A DNA stretch of 64,000 nucleotides, from assembly GCA_038238115.1 (NCBI GenBank), contig JBBRYB010000001.1, positions 186,001 to 250,000 of the forward strand, read 5' to 3'. This document shows, one piece after another, positions 1-8,623 of the stretch. The position numbers and the translations under genes are program-made. Position 1 is the stretch's first letter. Each line of letters begins with the position of its first letter. Source of the stretch: JBBRYB01 sp038238115 (lineage in GTDB: Bacteria > Actinomycetota > Actinomycetes > Propionibacteriales > Nocardioidaceae). The notes beneath the pieces are model-generated. The model was not told the DNA's origin. It saw only the letters and a program-made list of their open reading frames with translations, and made no database searches.

Positions 1-306
1 TTCCTCGCGGTCGGCGTCTTCGCCCTCATGACCGTGGTCCTGTCGTACGTCGCCTGGCGTTTCCCGCGACTGCGGCCCGCCGTCCGCGGCACACCGATCC
101 TCATCGTCCGTGACGGCCAGCTCCTGTTCGACGCCATGGCCCGCCAACGCATGACGTTGGAGGACCTCACCGCCTCCGCGCGCGAGCAGGGGATCCGGCG
201 TATTTCCGACATCGAGGTCGCCGTGCTGGAGACCGATGGCCGGCTGTCGTTCTTCACCCGTGACAGCGAAGATGCCGGTGCTCCAGAGTCACCGGCAGCT
301 GGCTGA
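1..306 (+). CDS. DUF421 (YetF-like) membrane protein, C-terminal part
   Basis: The reading frame is open from the first base, so the gene starts before the window. What remains is the end of a membrane segment (about residues 1-20) followed by a roughly 80-residue cytoplasmic domain. That domain has the pattern of the DUF421/YetF family: a short strand with IVRDGQLL, a helical stretch with MTLEDLTASAREQG, and the strand AVLETDGRLSFF. The role of this family is not well established; members are small inner-membrane proteins. Nothing in the next gene suggests a shared operon function. Confidence 0.8.
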   Translation, partial: FLAVGVFALMTVVLSYVAWRFPRLRPAVRGTPILIVRDGQLLFDAMARQRMTLEDLTASAREQGIRRISDIEVAVLETDGRLSFFTRDSEDAGAPESPAAG

Positions 307-405
307 TCCGCTGCGCTGAAGCCCGCCGTACCCGCTCGCTGAGGCGCCGCGCAGACGACGTCACGGTGGCCGGTAGGGACCGTCCGCCCTTGTAGGGTTT
401 GGCCC

Positions 406-2664
406 ATGCCGCTGCGCCGCTTCCTGTTGTCCTCATGGGCTCCGATGCTCGGCACAGCCGTCGCGATCATCGTGATCCTCCTGCGCGACGACGTGGCGGC
501 CCTCGCTATCGTCGTGTTCGGCGCCTACCTCGCGGTGGCGGTGGCACTGCCCGGTGTCTTCGTGTGGCGGCTGCTGCTGAGGAGGTATCACAGCGACGAC
601 ACCACGCCACCGACGTGGTTCGAGGACCTGTCACTCGGCACCATCGTGGGCTTCGGCATCCAGCTGCCCGTCTATCTGCTCGGCGTGTGGGTGGGCCTAC
701 CGCTGCTGTTCCTCGTCCTTCCCGTTGCGGTGGTCGTCGTCACCGCCGCCACCGGCTTCGGCCGATCGGTCTGGACCATGCCGACAGGACGGCTGGACGT
801 CCGGGCCGCCTGGTCGCTGGGCGCCGTCGTGGTCTACGGGCTGGCCTGGTTCGCAACCACCACGTTCTCGCTGCGTCCACTGACCCTGCCGCTGAACCAG
901 ACACCGAGCGTCGACGAGACGTTTCATCTGGCGCTGATCTCCGACCTGATGAACAGGTTCCCACCCCAGATCCCGTTCCTGCTCGGCACTCCGCTCGACT
1001 ACCACTGGTTCGTGCACGCCCAGATCGCGACGTCCGAGTGGGTCACCCAGCTGGACTCCACTGTGATGATCCGTGCGCTGATGCCCGCCACCGAGCTCAC
1101 CTTGACGGTGCTCGGCCTCGGTGCGGTCGCGCTCCGGCTGACCGGGCGCCCGGTCGCGGCCGTCGTCGCGCCCGCCCTGCTCGTGGCCGGTGGCTTCAAC
1201 CTGATCGGACCCCACTACGCATCCTGGCTGTTCAGCGAGGCCTTCATGTCGAAGCGATTCGTCTCGAGCCCCTCACAGGCGTACGGCTTCATGATGGCGC
1301 TTCCGGCGATCATGATGATCCTCGAAGTGTTGCGTCCGGACCGCAAGCCCAGTCGGCTCACCTGGGTCGCGTTGACGATTGCGCTCTTCTCCCTGTCGGG
1401 CGCCAAGGCGACGTTCATGCCGATCTTCCTGTGTGGCGCCATCGCCGTCTGGGTCATCCACCTCCTGGTACACCGAACGATCGACTGGACGGCCAGTGCC
1501 CTGGTCGGCCTGCTCGCGGTCGTCACGGTCTTCGCCCAGGTGGTCCTGTTCGGTGGCCAAAGTGGCGCCCTGTCCCTCGAGCCCTTCAACACCGTCCAGA
1601 CCGCCGTGCACAGCCAGGGCATCCCGGACAGTGTGGCAGCGGAGGTCGCGATGACCGTCACCCTGCTCCTCGGTTGGCTGTTGTACGGCGTCGGGGCGTT
1701 CGGGTTGCGTGCGCAGGCGAGGTGGCGCGACCCGCGAGCCCTTTGGATGTTCTTCGCCATCCCGGTAGGCGTGGCCGTGGCGCTGATGTTCTTCCGCTCG
1801 GGCCTGAGCCAGATGTGGTTCCAGCGCAGCGTGGCCGAGCTCGTCGTACTCCTGTCGGCATGGGGCCTGTCCTCTCTGCTGCCCAACCCTTTGACCAAAC
1901 AGGTCGCCCTCGCGATGTCCGGGATGGCCGCCGCCGCCGGGCTGGGCGCTTTCGTGATCGCCAGCTTCTTGGAGGCCGGCAGACGCAACGAGCTGGTCGC
2001 CACGTTCGACACGCTCGTATACACAGCCATTGCGCCCTTCGTCATCGTCACGGCATTCTTCGTCGTCCGAGCCGTACTGGCCAGGGTCGGCGCCAGCAGA
2101 CCTCGACTCGGGCCGGTCATCCTGCTCGCGCTCCTGCTCGGTCTCGGCTCGAGCCACGTCTACTCGCTCGGCTATGACACGCTCACGCAGCGCCCAGGAC
2201 CACACCTCACGCCTCACAACCTCTTCTCGCCCGGGGGGATCGAGGCCGCGCGCTACATTGCGCGACACGGCTCGGCCGATGACGTGGTCGCCACCAACGT
2301 GCACTGCCTGAAGCCCGATGCTCGTCGCTGCGACAACCGGAACTTCTGGGTCAGCGCCTATACCGAACGCAGGATCGTTGTGGAGGGTTGGGGATACACG
2401 GCCGGGACAAACGAGGACTCCATCGCCGGCGCGCGCAGCGCCTTCGTCCCCATTCCCGACAAGTTGCGGCTCGCGATCAACGACGCGGCGTTCAAGCACC
2501 CGTCCCCGCAGACTGTCGGCCGCCTCGTCGACACCTACGACGTCACCTGGCTGTTCGTCAGCAAGAAGTACTCGGCCGATGCGCGCGGGCTCAACGGACT
2601 GACCAACATCTTGGCCAAGAAGTTCCACAACCGTCACTACGCCGTCTTCAAGGTCCTGAAGTAG
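406..2664 (+). CDS. Large polytopic membrane protein, GT-C glycosyltransferase-like
   Basis: This is a 752-residue protein with about a dozen hydrophobic segments spread from residue 10 to about 590 and a soluble C-terminal domain of about 150 residues. The first large extracytoplasmic loop carries an acidic motif (SVDETFH, residues 168-174) and an aromatic YHWFVH (199-204). Acidic residues in that loop are the hallmark of GT-C enzymes, which move sugars from polyprenyl-phosphate carriers outside the membrane. Exact family and substrate are not recognisable. It lies just before the dTDP-sugar and flippase genes, which fits a role in the same surface glycan, perhaps as transferase or polymerase. 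The ATG at 406 is the only good start. Confidence 0.7.
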   Translation: MPLRRFLLSSWAPMLGTAVAIIVILLRDDVAALAIVVFGAYLAVAVALPGVFVWRLLLRRYHSDDTTPPTWFEDLSLGTIVGFGIQLPVYLLGVWVGLPLLFLVLPVAVVVVTAATGFGRSVWTMPTGRLDVRAAWSLGAVVVYGLAWFATTTFSLRPLTLPLNQTPSVDETFHLALISDLMNRFPPQIPFLLGTPLDYHWFVHAQIATSEWVTQLDSTVMIRALMPATELTLTVLGLGAVALRLTGRPVAAVVAPALLVAGGFNLIGPHYASWLFSEAFMSKRFVSSPSQAYGFMMALPAIMMILEVLRPDRKPSRLTWVALTIALFSLSGAKATFMPIFLCGAIAVWVIHLLVHRTIDWTASALVGLLAVVTVFAQVVLFGGQSGALSLEPFNTVQTAVHSQGIPDSVAAEVAMTVTLLLGWLLYGVGAFGLRAQARWRDPRALWMFFAIPVGVAVALMFFRSGLSQMWFQRSVAELVVLLSAWGLSSLLPNPLTKQVALAMSGMAAAAGLGAFVIASFLEAGRRNELVATFDTLVYTAIAPFVIVTAFFVVRAVLARVGASRPRLGPVILLALLLGLGSSHVYSLGYDTLTQRPGPHLTPHNLFSPGGIEAARYIARHGSADDVVATNVHCLKPDARRCDNRNFWVSAYTERRIVVEGWGYTAGTNEDSIAGARSAFVPIPDKLRLAINDAAFKHPSPQTVGRLVDTYDVTWLFVSKKYSADARGLNGLTNILAKKFHNRHYAVFKVLK

Positions 2665-2893
2665 GCACCGGCAAGCCAGCCGCTCGGTGATTCGATCCTC
2701 CCGCCACAACCGCTGTCCCGCAGCACCGTCAGCGTCGTCTGTAGCGAAACCCACTCACTGCAGTCCACGGATCCGTGTCGACCACCGGGTAACCGCGCCG
2801 GCCCAGCTCACCCGACGACGGCGACCTACCGGTAGCCGACATCCCGGTCACCAGCACCCTCCGCATGTCCGGACACTGCCATACTCGGGTGCC

Positions 2894-3832
2894 ATGCGCG
2901 GAATCATCTTGGCCGGCGGCGTCGGCTCGCGGCTGCACCCGATCACGCTCGGGGTGAGCAAGCAGCTGATGCCTGTCTACGACAAACCGATGATCTACTA
3001 CCCGCTGTCCACGCTGCTGCTGGCCGGGATCCGGGACATCCTTGTCATCACGACGCCCCACGAAGCCGAGGCCTTCACCCGCCTGCTCGGTGATGGGTCC
3101 ATGTTCGGCGTGTCGTTCACCTACGCGCAGCAGCCCGAGCCCAAGGGACTCGCCCAGGCCTTCGTCATCGGCGCCGACTTCATCGGCGACCAACGGTGCG
3201 CCCTGGTGCTCGGCGACAACATCTTCTATGGCCAAGGCCTGGGCCTGCAGCTTCAGCGTTTCGGCCGCCTCTCGGGTGCGGCGATCTTCGCCTACTGGGT
3301 TACCGATCCACAGGCGTACGGAGTCGTCGAGTTCGACGAGTCCGGGAGGGCCTTGTCGCTCCAGGAGAAGCCTGAGCATCCGCGCAGCAACTACGCCGTG
3401 CCCGGCCTGTACTTCTACGACAACGACGTGTTGGGCATCGTCTCAAACCTCAAGCCCTCTGCTCGCGGGGAGTACGAGATCACCGACGTCAACCAGGCCT
3501 ACCTGGATCGCGGCGATCTGCACGTCCAGGTGCTGGCCCGCGGGACCGCCTGGCTCGACACGGGGACGTTCGAGTCGCTCAATGACGCCAGCAACTTCAT
3601 CCGTACCGTCGAGAGCCGCCAGGGCCTGCGGATCGGCTCGCCCGAGGAAGTGGCGTGGCGGCAGGGCTTCCTCACCGATGACGAGCTGCGCGCACGGGCC
3701 GAGGCCATGCTCAAGAGCGGCTATGGCAACTACCTCCTGGGCCTGTTGGAGCGTCACAGCCTGCCCGCGATCCGCTCGCGGCCGGCAGGCGATGAGACGA
3801 CGGGACGAACGGCTAGCTATGGCGATAGCTAG
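2894..3832 (+). CDS. rfbA: Glucose-1-phosphate thymidylyltransferase
   Basis: RfbA makes dTDP-glucose from glucose-1-phosphate and dTTP, the first step to dTDP-deoxysugars, in the cytoplasm. The N-terminus has the nucleotide-binding signature LAGGVGSRLHPIT followed by SKQLMPVYDKPMIYYP. LVLGDNIFYG supplies the metal-binding aspartate and LQEKPEHPRSNY the sugar-binding part. The open frame extends upstream to 2687, but family members begin at MRGIILAGG, so the ATG at 2894 is chosen. The protein (312 aa) has about 20 extra C-terminal residues compared with the usual 290. Its stop codon overlaps the stop codon of the convergent rfbB within CTAG at 3829-3832. Confidence 0.95.
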   Translation: MRGIILAGGVGSRLHPITLGVSKQLMPVYDKPMIYYPLSTLLLAGIRDILVITTPHEAEAFTRLLGDGSMFGVSFTYAQQPEPKGLAQAFVIGADFIGDQRCALVLGDNIFYGQGLGLQLQRFGRLSGAAIFAYWVTDPQAYGVVEFDESGRALSLQEKPEHPRSNYAVPGLYFYDNDVLGIVSNLKPSARGEYEITDVNQAYLDRGDLHVQVLARGTAWLDTGTFESLNDASNFIRTVESRQGLRIGSPEEVAWRQGFLTDDELRARAEAMLKSGYGNYLLGLLERHSLPAIRSRPAGDETTGRTASYGDS

Positions 3833-4818
3833 CGCGAGAGCCGGGTCCGCTCCTTGAGCGGCTGCCACCAGTCGCGATGCTCGGCATACCACTTCACCGT
3901 CTCGTTGAGCCCCTGCTCGAAGTCCACGCGGGGGGCATAGCCGAGCTCGGAGCCGATCTTGTCGATGGCGACGCTGTAGCGCAGGTCGTGGCCCTTGCGG
4001 TCCTCGACCCGGACCACCCGGTCCCAGTCGGCCCCGCACGCCTGGAGCAGCTTGCCCGTCAGCTGGCGGTTCGTGAGCTCGGTGCCGCCGCCGATGTTGT
4101 AGACCTCACCGGGCCGGCCACCCTCCAGCACGAGGTGGACCGCTCGGCAATGGTCGTCGACGTGGAGCCAGTCTCGGATGTTGGCGCCCTCGCCGTACAA
4201 CGGGACAGTGCCGCCGTCCAGCAGGTTGGTGACGAAGAGCGGGATCACCTTCTCCGGGAACTGGTAGGGCCCGTAGTTGTTCGAGCAGCGGGTGACACAT
4301 ACGGGCAACTGATGGGTGCGGAAGTACGACCGGGCGATCAGGTCGCTCGACGCCTTCGAGGCGGAGTACGGCGAGTTCGGCTCCAGCGGCTGGCTCTCGT
4401 CCCAGCTGCCTTGCTCGATGGAACCGTAGACCTCATCGGTGGACACATGCACGAACTTGTCGATGCCTTGCTGCAGCGCCGAGTCCAGCAGCGTCTGCGT
4501 GCCCACCACGTTGGTCATCACGAAGTCGGCCGCGCCGAGGATGGAGCGGTCGACGTGGCTCTCTGCGGCGAAGTGCACGACGACGTCGGCTTCTGCGACC
4601 AACCGGTCGACGAGCGGGCGGTCGAGGATGTCGCCCTCGACGAACCGGAGCCTTTCGTCAGTGTCCACGGGTGCGAGGTTGGCGAGGCTGCCCGCGTAGG
4701 TGAGCCGGTCGAGCACTGTCACCCGATCCGGCGCCTGCCGGCCCCAGGCGTCGCGGAGCACGGTCCGCACGTAGTGGCTGCCGATGAAGCCGGCTCCGCC
4801 CGTGACGAGGATCCTCAT
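3829..4818 (-). CDS. rfbB: dTDP-glucose 4,6-dehydratase
   Basis: This short-chain dehydrogenase superfamily enzyme converts dTDP-glucose to dTDP-4-keto-6-deoxyglucose using bound NAD. The 329-residue protein has the Rossmann motif TGGAGFIGSH (residues 6-15), the catalytic pair D128-E129 in VSTDEVYG and the YxxxK motif at Y151/K155. The start at 4818 is fixed by homology (MRILVTGGAGFIGSH) and overlaps the upstream methyltransferase stop in ATGA, which implies translational coupling. It is the last gene of a minus-strand operon whose aminotransferase (WecE) would use its product. RfbC and RfbD, needed for dTDP-rhamnose, are not in the window. Confidence 0.95.
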   Translation of the reverse strand: MRILVTGGAGFIGSHYVRTVLRDAWGRQAPDRVTVLDRLTYAGSLANLAPVDTDERLRFVEGDILDRPLVDRLVAEADVVVHFAAESHVDRSILGAADFVMTNVVGTQTLLDSALQQGIDKFVHVSTDEVYGSIEQGSWDESQPLEPNSPYSASKASSDLIARSYFRTHQLPVCVTRCSNNYGPYQFPEKVIPLFVTNLLDGGTVPLYGEGANIRDWLHVDDHCRAVHLVLEGGRPGEVYNIGGGTELTNRQLTGKLLQACGADWDRVVRVEDRKGHDLRYSVAIDKIGSELGYAPRVDFEQGLNETVKWYAEHRDWWQPLKERTRLSR

Positions 4819-5582
4819 CCGCGCTCCTGCCTGGCCACATCCGGTGGTTCGACGGCGGGTTGAACAGCTACCGGCTTGACCGCTGCCAGGAAGACCGACG
4901 ACCCGAAGGCAAGGTCGCGCGAGGCCAACACTCGGCGCTCGAGCCCGCTCAGCCCCATCAGCACCCGGTCCAGCACAGGCGGAACCTGTGTCAACCGCTG
5001 GGTCTCGTCCTTCGACGGCCTCATCCGTCGCAGCACCCGCTCGGCGACGAAGAACGGGAACACCGCCGAGAACCCATACGTCGCGCGGGCGACCACGAAG
5101 CCCCCCTTCTCGACTGCGGCGAGCAGGCGCGGACGCGTGTATCGCCGGTAGTGGCCCGCGCGCACGTCGTGGTCTGTCCACGCCCACTGATAGGCAGGCA
5201 CCGACATGAGCAGCCGGCCGCCGGGAACAAGGATCCGTGCCAGCTCGGCGACCGCGCGGCCTTCCGGGTCGCAGTGCTCCAGTACGTCGAACGCGCTCAC
5301 CACGTCAAACGTCTCGGCGCCGAACGGCAGAGCAAGGGCACTGCCACAGACACCCTCACCCGGCTTCAGTCCACGCGGGTCGACGTCCATCGTGAAGCGA
5401 CGATGGTTCCCACGCATCCAGGCCACGCTGGGCCCGTCCGCGCTGCCGACGTCGAGGACGCGGTCGGGCGTACCGAGATAGCCCGCGAGGGCAGCCTGCA
5501 AGAGCTCGCTGCGAGCCCGGTACCACCAGTAGTCCGGCTGACCCAGGGACGCCGAGCCGACGGCAGGGCTGGTCGCGCTCAT
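4815..5582 (-). CDS. Class I SAM-dependent methyltransferase
   Basis: This 255-residue Methyltransf_11-type enzyme has the SAM-binding motif VLDVGSADG near residues 41-49 and the later motif DVVSAFDVLEHC, with a post-motif segment LVPGGRLLMSVPAYQ. The start at 5582 is chosen because a good Shine-Dalgarno (gggaagaag) lies just upstream; the open frame reaches further but without family similarity. It sits 22 bp after the aminotransferase gene and overlaps rfbB by 4 bp. From this position it probably methylates a sugar or lipid-linked intermediate of the glycan, but the acceptor cannot be read from sequence. Confidence 0.85.
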   Translation of the reverse strand: MSATSPAVGSASLGQPDYWWYRARSELLQAALAGYLGTPDRVLDVGSADGPSVAWMRGNHRRFTMDVDPRGLKPGEGVCGSALALPFGAETFDVVSAFDVLEHCDPEGRAVAELARILVPGGRLLMSVPAYQWAWTDHDVRAGHYRRYTRPRLLAAVEKGGFVVARATYGFSAVFPFFVAERVLRRMRPSKDETQRLTQVPPVLDRVLMGLSGLERRVLASRDLAFGSSVFLAAVKPVAVQPAVEPPDVARQERG

Positions 5583-5604
5583 CTCTTCTTCCCCCGGCGT
5601 CTGA

Positions 5605-6768
5605 TCAGCCCGGCGCCGACGCCAGCACCGTGAGGAACGTGTCGACGACCCGCTCACTGTCTGCCTCGGTGAGGTTGTTGTAGAACGGCAGCCTGAGCAA
5701 CCGCCCGCTGATGTCATCGGTCACCGGGCACTGCGTCGGCGTCGCCGAGAACCGCCGGCCGGCGTCGGAACTGTGCAGCGGCACGTAGTGGAACGTCGGC
5801 TGGACGCCCTTGTCGCGCATCCCGGCCAGTACCGCATCGCGGGTCGAGCGGTCCCGCAGCAGGACATAGAACATGTGGTAGGTCATCTCGCAGTTCTTCG
5901 GGACGACAGGCAACCGGAGCCCGAACTCATCGGCGTGCGGCGCGATGGCCCTTTCGTAGCGCTCGTAGAGGTCTCGGCGCTTGGCCTGGATCACCTCGCG
6001 CTGCCCGAGCTGGGCACACAGGTACGCCGCCAGCGTGTCAGAGAGCCCGAACGACGAGCCGGTATCCTTCCACGAGTACTTGTCGACCTGGCCGAGGTAG
6101 AAAGCCCTCCTGTTGGTGCCCTTGTCGTAGAGCACCCGCGCGCGGTCGACGTCGCGGGACTCGTTGACGAGCAGCGCACCGCCTTCACCGCATACGAAGT
6201 TCTTCGTCTCGTGGAAGCTCTGCGTCGCGAAGCGCCCGAGGCTTCCCAGCGGTTCCCCGTTCCAGCGCCCGAACAGGCCGTGGGCGTTGTCCTCCACGAC
6301 TGTCACGTCCGGCCAGTCGGCCAGCGCCGTGCGGATGCCTGCCATGTCGCACGCCACACCGGCGTAGTGCACCGGGACGACCGCGCGCACCGTGTCGTCG
6401 AGAAGCGTCGCCAGGTGTGCGGGGTCGAGGCCCAGCGTGCGAGGCTCGATGTCACAGAAGAGGATGCGCGCGCCCTGGCGCACGAACGCCAGCGCGGTGG
6501 TGGTGAACGTGAACGACGGGACAATGACCGTGTCGCCCGGTTCGAGGTCGAGCATCAGGGCCGACAGCTCAAGGGCCGACGTGCACGACGTGGTGAGCAG
6601 AACCTCCTCGGCTCCGGTCTCCTCCTGGAGCATGGCGGCCGCCCGCTTGGAGAAGGGGCCACCGGAGGATGTGTGGCCGCTCTCCAGCGTGGCCTGCATG
6701 TATTCGAGCTCCGCCCCCTCGACCGCTGCGCGGTTGAAGGGGATCGTCTGCGTCTTCACGTCATGCAT
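5605..6768 (-). CDS. wecE: dTDP-4-amino-4,6-dideoxygalactose transaminase
   Basis: This 387-residue PLP enzyme of the DegT/DnrJ/EryC1/StrS family closely follows E. coli WecE/RffA. It has IPFNRAAVEGAELEYM at the N-terminus, VPVHYAGVACDM, SFHETKNF with the PLP lysine K189, and the segment GQVDKYSWKDTGSSF. WecE aminates dTDP-4-keto-6-deoxyglucose to dTDP-4-amino-4,6-dideoxygalactose (dTDP-Fuc4N), which is exactly what RfbA and RfbB of this locus supply. In enterobacteria WecD then N-acetylates the product; no WecD-like gene is seen here. It is 9 bp from the sulfotransferase gene, in the same operon. Confidence 0.92.
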   Translation of the reverse strand: MHDVKTQTIPFNRAAVEGAELEYMQATLESGHTSSGGPFSKRAAAMLQEETGAEEVLLTTSCTSALELSALMLDLEPGDTVIVPSFTFTTTALAFVRQGARILFCDIEPRTLGLDPAHLATLLDDTVRAVVPVHYAGVACDMAGIRTALADWPDVTVVEDNAHGLFGRWNGEPLGSLGRFATQSFHETKNFVCGEGGALLVNESRDVDRARVLYDKGTNRRAFYLGQVDKYSWKDTGSSFGLSDTLAAYLCAQLGQREVIQAKRRDLYERYERAIAPHADEFGLRLPVVPKNCEMTYHMFYVLLRDRSTRDAVLAGMRDKGVQPTFHYVPLHSSDAGRRFSATPTQCPVTDDISGRLLRLPFYNNLTEADSERVVDTFLTVLASAPG

Positions 6769-6777
6769 CGCGCCACC

Positions 6778-7524
6778 CTATCTCGACGGCCAGGGCACAC
6801 CTCGGCCCAGCCGTTCCCCCAGGCGCGCGTCGCTGTCGCGGAAGTAGTCGCGCAGTCGACGCCGCAGCGGGGCGTCGATCTCAGGCGTCGGTCCGCTGCT
6901 CGGGTTGACGGGGATGCCCACATCGGGCGGCTCGAAGCTCAGGTCGACCCCCAGGGAGGTGTAGAGGTCGGCCGCCGAGGACCGGCCGGCCACGAGGTCC
7001 TCGAGGAACCGCACATGGACGGTCCGGGGGAAGCTGGCGAACCACGGCTCGAGGTAGTCGACGTACCGACCCCGCTCGAGATAGGCGAATGGTGACACCG
7101 AGGTCATGGTGGCGTCCCAGTCCCGCGGTCCCTCCAGGTTGTCGGCGAGTGCTTGCGCCATGGGGCGTTGCTCCAGCCCGTGGGCGCTGCTGAACCGCCA
7201 GTTGGACACCGCTCGCTCGAGTGGGTCGCGCAGCTGCACGACAATCTCGGCATCGCCAAGCATCGAGGCGGCACGAGCAGCCGCGTCACCGGCCTCGATG
7301 TAGCTCGTGCTCTTCTCGCCCAACAGCTTCTCCGACGTCGCGTGGGAGAAGTACGTCGACCGGTACCAGTCGAGGCCGCGCGCGACGAGCTCGGCACTCA
7401 TGAACACCCGGGGCTCGGGCCGGGCCGGCCGGGTCATGGCGATGTCCGGATGCGCGTCCAGCATGGTGTAGAGACCGGTGGTCCCGCATCGCTGTGCCCC
7501 GATGACGAGGAAGTGCCGAGTCAA
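6778..7524 (-). CDS. PAPS-dependent sulfotransferase
   Basis: This 248-residue protein has the two PAPS-binding signatures of the sulfotransferase superfamily: the 5'-phosphosulfate loop IGAQRCGTTGLYTML at the N-terminus and the 3'-phosphate motif RDPLERAVSNWRF in the middle, with GEKSTSYIE between them. Such enzymes transfer sulfate to hydroxyls of glycans or lipids. The start is TTG at 7524 and shares TTGA with the stop of the upstream glycosyltransferase, so expression is likely coupled. Its place between a glycosyltransferase and a sugar aminotransferase suggests that the final glycan is sulfated. The acceptor is unknown. Confidence 0.88.
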   Translation of the reverse strand: MTRHFLVIGAQRCGTTGLYTMLDAHPDIAMTRPARPEPRVFMSAELVARGLDWYRSTYFSHATSEKLLGEKSTSYIEAGDAAARAASMLGDAEIVVQLRDPLERAVSNWRFSSAHGLEQRPMAQALADNLEGPRDWDATMTSVSPFAYLERGRYVDYLEPWFASFPRTVHVRFLEDLVAGRSSAADLYTSLGVDLSFEPPDVGIPVNPSSGPTPEIDAPLRRRLRDYFRDSDARLGERLGRGVPWPSR

Positions 7525-8501
7525 TGAGAGACACGATCGACGACGTGATAGCTCTCGGTGGCGCTGACCGCGTTCAGGGTGCGAACGACGTACTCCCCGA
7601 GCATGGACAGCAGCGCGATCGTCACGCCGTTGAAGGTCGCGAGCAGCACGACGAGGGTCGTCCAGCCAGGGACCTGGGTGTCGGCGAAGAACCCGCGGAC
7701 CAGGTAGACGGCACCCAGCAGGAATCCGACGGCCGACATGATGAATCCGCCGGCCGCCGCCAGCCTGAGCGGGAAGAGCGAGTAGCTGAACAAGATGGTG
7801 AAGACCAGCCGGATGATCCTTACCATGCTGTAGTGGCTCTTGCCGATCGAGCGCGGCTCGTGCCGCACCAGCACGTGGGACCGGTTGCTCGAGTAGACCA
7901 ACGCCTGACCGGTGATGTAGGGGTAGGCGTTGCGAGACGCGCAGATCCGGTTGACGACGTCTCGGCGCAGGATCCTGAAGTTGGACACGACGAGGTCAGC
8001 GGGCTGCCCGAAGACGCGGCGGTTGATGATGCCGATCAGCTTGCTGCCGAGCCGCCGGTATGCCGCCGAGCGCTTGGTCTCGAAGCGCCCGAAGACGACA
8101 TCGCGGCCGGTCATCGCCTCGTCGATGAGCACGCGCACCTGGTCGGGGGGATTCTGTAGGTCGTCGTCCATCGTGATGACGTAGTCCCCGGTTGCCTCGC
8201 GCATCCCGGCGAGGTTGGCGTTGTGCTGACCGTAGTTGCGCAGCAGGTTGAGCGCGGTGACGTGCGGGTTGTCGCGGGCGCGGCCGGCGATGACGTCCCA
8301 GCTGGCGTCGCTGCTGCCGTCGTTGACCAAGATGAGCTCGTACGACAGCCCCTGCTGCTCGAACTCCTTGACGATCCGGTCGGCTGTCTCCCCCACCACC
8401 TCAGCGCTGTTGAAGACCGGGACCACGACCGAGTACGTGAAGGAGTGCGGGTCGAGCCGGGCCCGTCCCGCAGTGTCCTCCGGCACAGGCTCAGGCTGCA
8501 T
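7521..8501 (-). CDS. Family 2 glycosyltransferase, polyprenol-phosphate sugar type
   Basis: The N-terminal GT-A domain shows YSVVVPVFNS, LVNDGSSDASW and the metal-binding DDDLQNPP. The C-terminal part carries two membrane segments (from about residue 230). This is the architecture of the DPM1/ArnC/GtrB group, which loads sugars onto undecaprenyl or decaprenyl phosphate at the inner face of the membrane. The ATG at 8501 gives 326 residues. An open frame reaches 8588, but the extra 29 residues are unlike the family. It is the first gene of the operon running to rfbB. The promoter must lie in the 122 bp shared with the divergent flippase gene. Confidence 0.85.
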   Translation of the reverse strand: MQPEPVPEDTAGRARLDPHSFTYSVVVPVFNSAEVVGETADRIVKEFEQQGLSYELILVNDGSSDASWDVIAGRARDNPHVTALNLLRNYGQHNANLAGMREATGDYVITMDDDLQNPPDQVRVLIDEAMTGRDVVFGRFETKRSAAYRRLGSKLIGIINRRVFGQPADLVVSNFRILRRDVVNRICASRNAYPYITGQALVYSSNRSHVLVRHEPRSIGKSHYSMVRIIRLVFTILFSYSLFPLRLAAAGGFIMSAVGFLLGAVYLVRGFFADTQVPGWTTLVVLLATFNGVTIALLSMLGEYVVRTLNAVSATESYHVVDRVSH

Positions 8502-8623
8502 CGCGTCGATGATGCCTCTTTCGTTCCGCGGTCGGGCGGGCCGCGTGGGCGACCCGATGGAAAGCGACAGGTTACCGCAGCGCAGCACGGTGGCCCGGCA
8601 GGCAAGGGCTACTGTTTGACGTC

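Noticed and set aside
1273..2754. Long minus-strand open frame opposite the GT-C-like gene
   Set aside because: It is the antisense shadow of a well-supported membrane protein; its composition (rich in Arg, Asp, Gly, Gln) is typical of shadow frames in high-GC DNA. Similar long shadows over wecE, paaK, pabB and others were also left out.
2687..2893. N-terminal extension of RfbA by 69 residues
   Set aside because: The extra residues are Arg/Pro/Ser-rich and the family begins at the ATG at 2894.
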